Positions 5,926 to 6,908 of a stretch of DNA of 6,908 nucleotides are shown piece by piece. Positions within the stretch are counted from its first letter, which is position 1. The number at the start of each line of letters is the position of its first letter. The stretch is from contig CALQCP020000123.1 in NCBI GenBank assembly GCA_943329105.2, forward strand, positions 1-6,908. The letters are read 5' to 3'. A program made the position numbers and the translations under genes. The notes under the pieces were generated by a model. The model worked only from the letters and a program-made list of their open reading frames with translations, ran no database searches and was not told the DNA's origin. Origin of the DNA: Chitinophaga pinensis. Lineage in GTDB: Bacteria; Planctomycetota; Phycisphaerae; Phycisphaerales; SM1A02.

Positions 5926-6908
5926 TCAACCCTTCTTCCCGCGCCCCGCATCCTTGCTGCGCGCGAGTTCCTGTGCAAGCATCTCGACCATGCGCTCCAA
6001 GCGCGCCAAGCGATCGGGTTCCGCTTCAACCTGTGCCTTCGTTGTTTCCGAGGGCATCGAGGCGCGGGCTATCGATCGACGGGGCGATGCCAGCCAGGAT
6101 GGAAGGCCGCGCGAATCTGCGGATTCCTGTGCAGACCCGGAGTCGATGTCTCGGCGAACGCTGTCGTCTTCGCTTGCGCGTACGTCGTTTGCCCTTTCTT
6201 CGCGCAAAGTTGTGCGCATCTGCAATGTCAGTGGCGACATTGGCGGCACTGGGGACATTGGCGGCTCTGGATACATGGGCGATATGGGCGGCGAGAATCT
6301 GACCGGCGTCCGTTGCGACGATCGCATCGATGCGGTGCCGCCTCGTTCTTCAAGCCAGATTCGCCACGCATGCTGGTCAAACTCGTACCGCCGCGGCGGG
6401 CGGCCAATGCGGTCCGCTTCGGATGGATCGCGGGACGTTCGTACCTCTCGCAGCACCCCGCGGTGCACGAATTCCTGCGAACGCCGGCGAAAACTGCTGT
6501 TCGACTCCATGGCATCGGGCTCGAGGCCCAGCGTTGCGGCAATGGCGTTTTGCAGTTCATTGAACGTAAAGCTCTCGGGCAAGAGCGCTATGACGGCGGG
6601 CAGTCCGTCAGTCGGGTTCTGCGTCAGTTGATCGCCGCTCAGTGCGCTGAGGCGAAGGTCATCACCCAAGATGCGTTGCGCAAATGGATCGGTGGTGAGC
6701 TCGGCGCGCATGGAGGACATGACATGCCGGCCGAAAGATCGATCGCCCAGTTCGCGACCGAGTCGCTCGAGACCGTACGCAAGATCTTGATCAGCCTCTT
6801 GACGGGAGGACTTGCGGTACAGAACTCTTTCACTCTCGCTGCTATCCGTGCTGAGATCGGTTCCGCTGCTTCGCGCGGCGGCCCACACCGGCATGGCCAC
6901 GCGATTGC
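5926..6908 (-). CDS. Protein with NrtR-type winged-helix domain, Pro/Met repeats and C-terminal coiled coil
   Basis: The minus frame is open from the right edge to TGA at 5928-5926, at least 324 residues from GTG 6900; ATG 6894 follows, and the gene may begin outside. Residues about 100-178 resemble the C-terminal winged helix of Nudix-related regulators such as NrtR: 'GLPAVIALLPESFTFNELQ', then 'LGLEPDAMESNSSFRRRSQEFVHRGVLREV', then 'GRPPRRYEFD'. NrtR controls NAD synthesis genes and senses ligand through its Nudix domain. The visible N-terminal 90 residues are charged and helical and show no Nudix box, so the sensor is missing or lies beyond the edge. After the winged helix come a Pro/Met repeat (203-224), a charged disordered linker and a short coiled coil (about 296-315, 'RLARLERMVEMLAQELARSK'), which could dimerise it. 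It probably binds DNA; targets are unknown. It is 14 bases upstream of the membrane protein gene. Confidence 0.6.
   Translation of the reverse strand, partial: NRVAMPVWAAARSSGTDLSTDSSESERVLYRKSSRQEADQDLAYGLERLGRELGDRSFGRHVMSSMRAELTTDPFAQRILGDDLRLSALSGDQLTQNPTDGLPAVIALLPESFTFNELQNAIAATLGLEPDAMESNSSFRRRSQEFVHRGVLREVRTSRDPSEADRIGRPPRRYEFDQHAWRIWLEERGGTASMRSSQRTPVRFSPPISPMYPEPPMSPVPPMSPLTLQMRTTLREERANDVRASEDDSVRRDIDSGSAQESADSRGLPSWLASPRRSIARASMPSETTKAQVEAEPDRLARLERMVEMLAQELARSKDAGRGKKG
6233..6286. repeat. Three 18-base tandem repeat units inside the winged-helix gene
   Basis: Units are 6233-6250, 6251-6268 and 6269-6286. The first two differ at only a few positions (each contains GACATTGGCGGC) and the third is more diverged. 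The length is a multiple of three, so copy-number change keeps frame. On the minus strand they encode six-residue units seen as 'EPPMSP' and 'VPPMSP', part of a proline-rich spacer. Confidence 0.65.

Noticed and set aside
6229..6294. CRISPR-like or regulatory repeat array
   Set aside because: Units are contiguous without spacers, in frame and inside a gene, so this is a coding minisatellite.
5690..6631. Long plus-strand open frame opposite the winged-helix and membrane protein genes
   Set aside because: Its translation is Arg/Ser-rich low complexity with a 'GGTGDIGGSG' repeat that is just the complement of the Pro/Met repeat; the minus-strand products show recognisable domains and helices.

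Overview
The window is a protein-coding bacterial segment of moderately high GC with about eight genes. I see no rRNA or tRNA gene, insertion sequence, CRISPR array or phage gene. The best lineage clue is the phosphate-selective-porin-type protein at 2793-4367. Its layout (signal peptide, charged coiled coil, a 'WLTAQRAQQIR' block, a 'GFYLASADGNYRMNIGGQ' first strand, then the barrel) resembles the large porin families of Planctomycetota, especially Phycisphaerae. The SUMF1-domain protein with a 'LPWKVRDPNTGI..PPGS' lead-in fits the same group. This assignment is from memory of family style, not from a search.

Layout, left to right. Positions 1-308 (minus) hold the start of a RuvB-like AAA protein whose P-loop is destroyed. 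Positions 309-646 are a divergent intergenic region with three short inverted repeats. Positions 647-1018 (plus) hold a DUF805 membrane protein gene interrupted by an in-frame TGA at its 19th codon. Positions 1396-1037 (minus) encode a small single-helix unknown protein, and 2655-1474 (minus) a DUF3754/TMEM143-family membrane protein. Head-to-head with the latter is the porin, 2793-4367 (plus). The porin converges on a SUMF1/FGE-like gene, 5365-4364 (minus), and both stop codons lie in one CTAG palindrome. Upstream of that gene, on the same strand, are a four-helix membrane protein (5911-5456) and, 14 bases before it, a protein with an NrtR-type winged helix (5926 to the right edge). The last two probably share a transcript; the SUMF1-like gene may belong to it.

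The genes do not form a recognisable pathway, and I do not see a convincing new multi-gene system. Most worth checking are the broken DUF805 gene, the RuvB-like protein without a Walker A motif, the SUMF1-domain protein lacking one of the paired catalytic cysteines, the Z-DNA-prone Thr/His/Arg-coding tract at its 5' end, and the shared CTAG stop.
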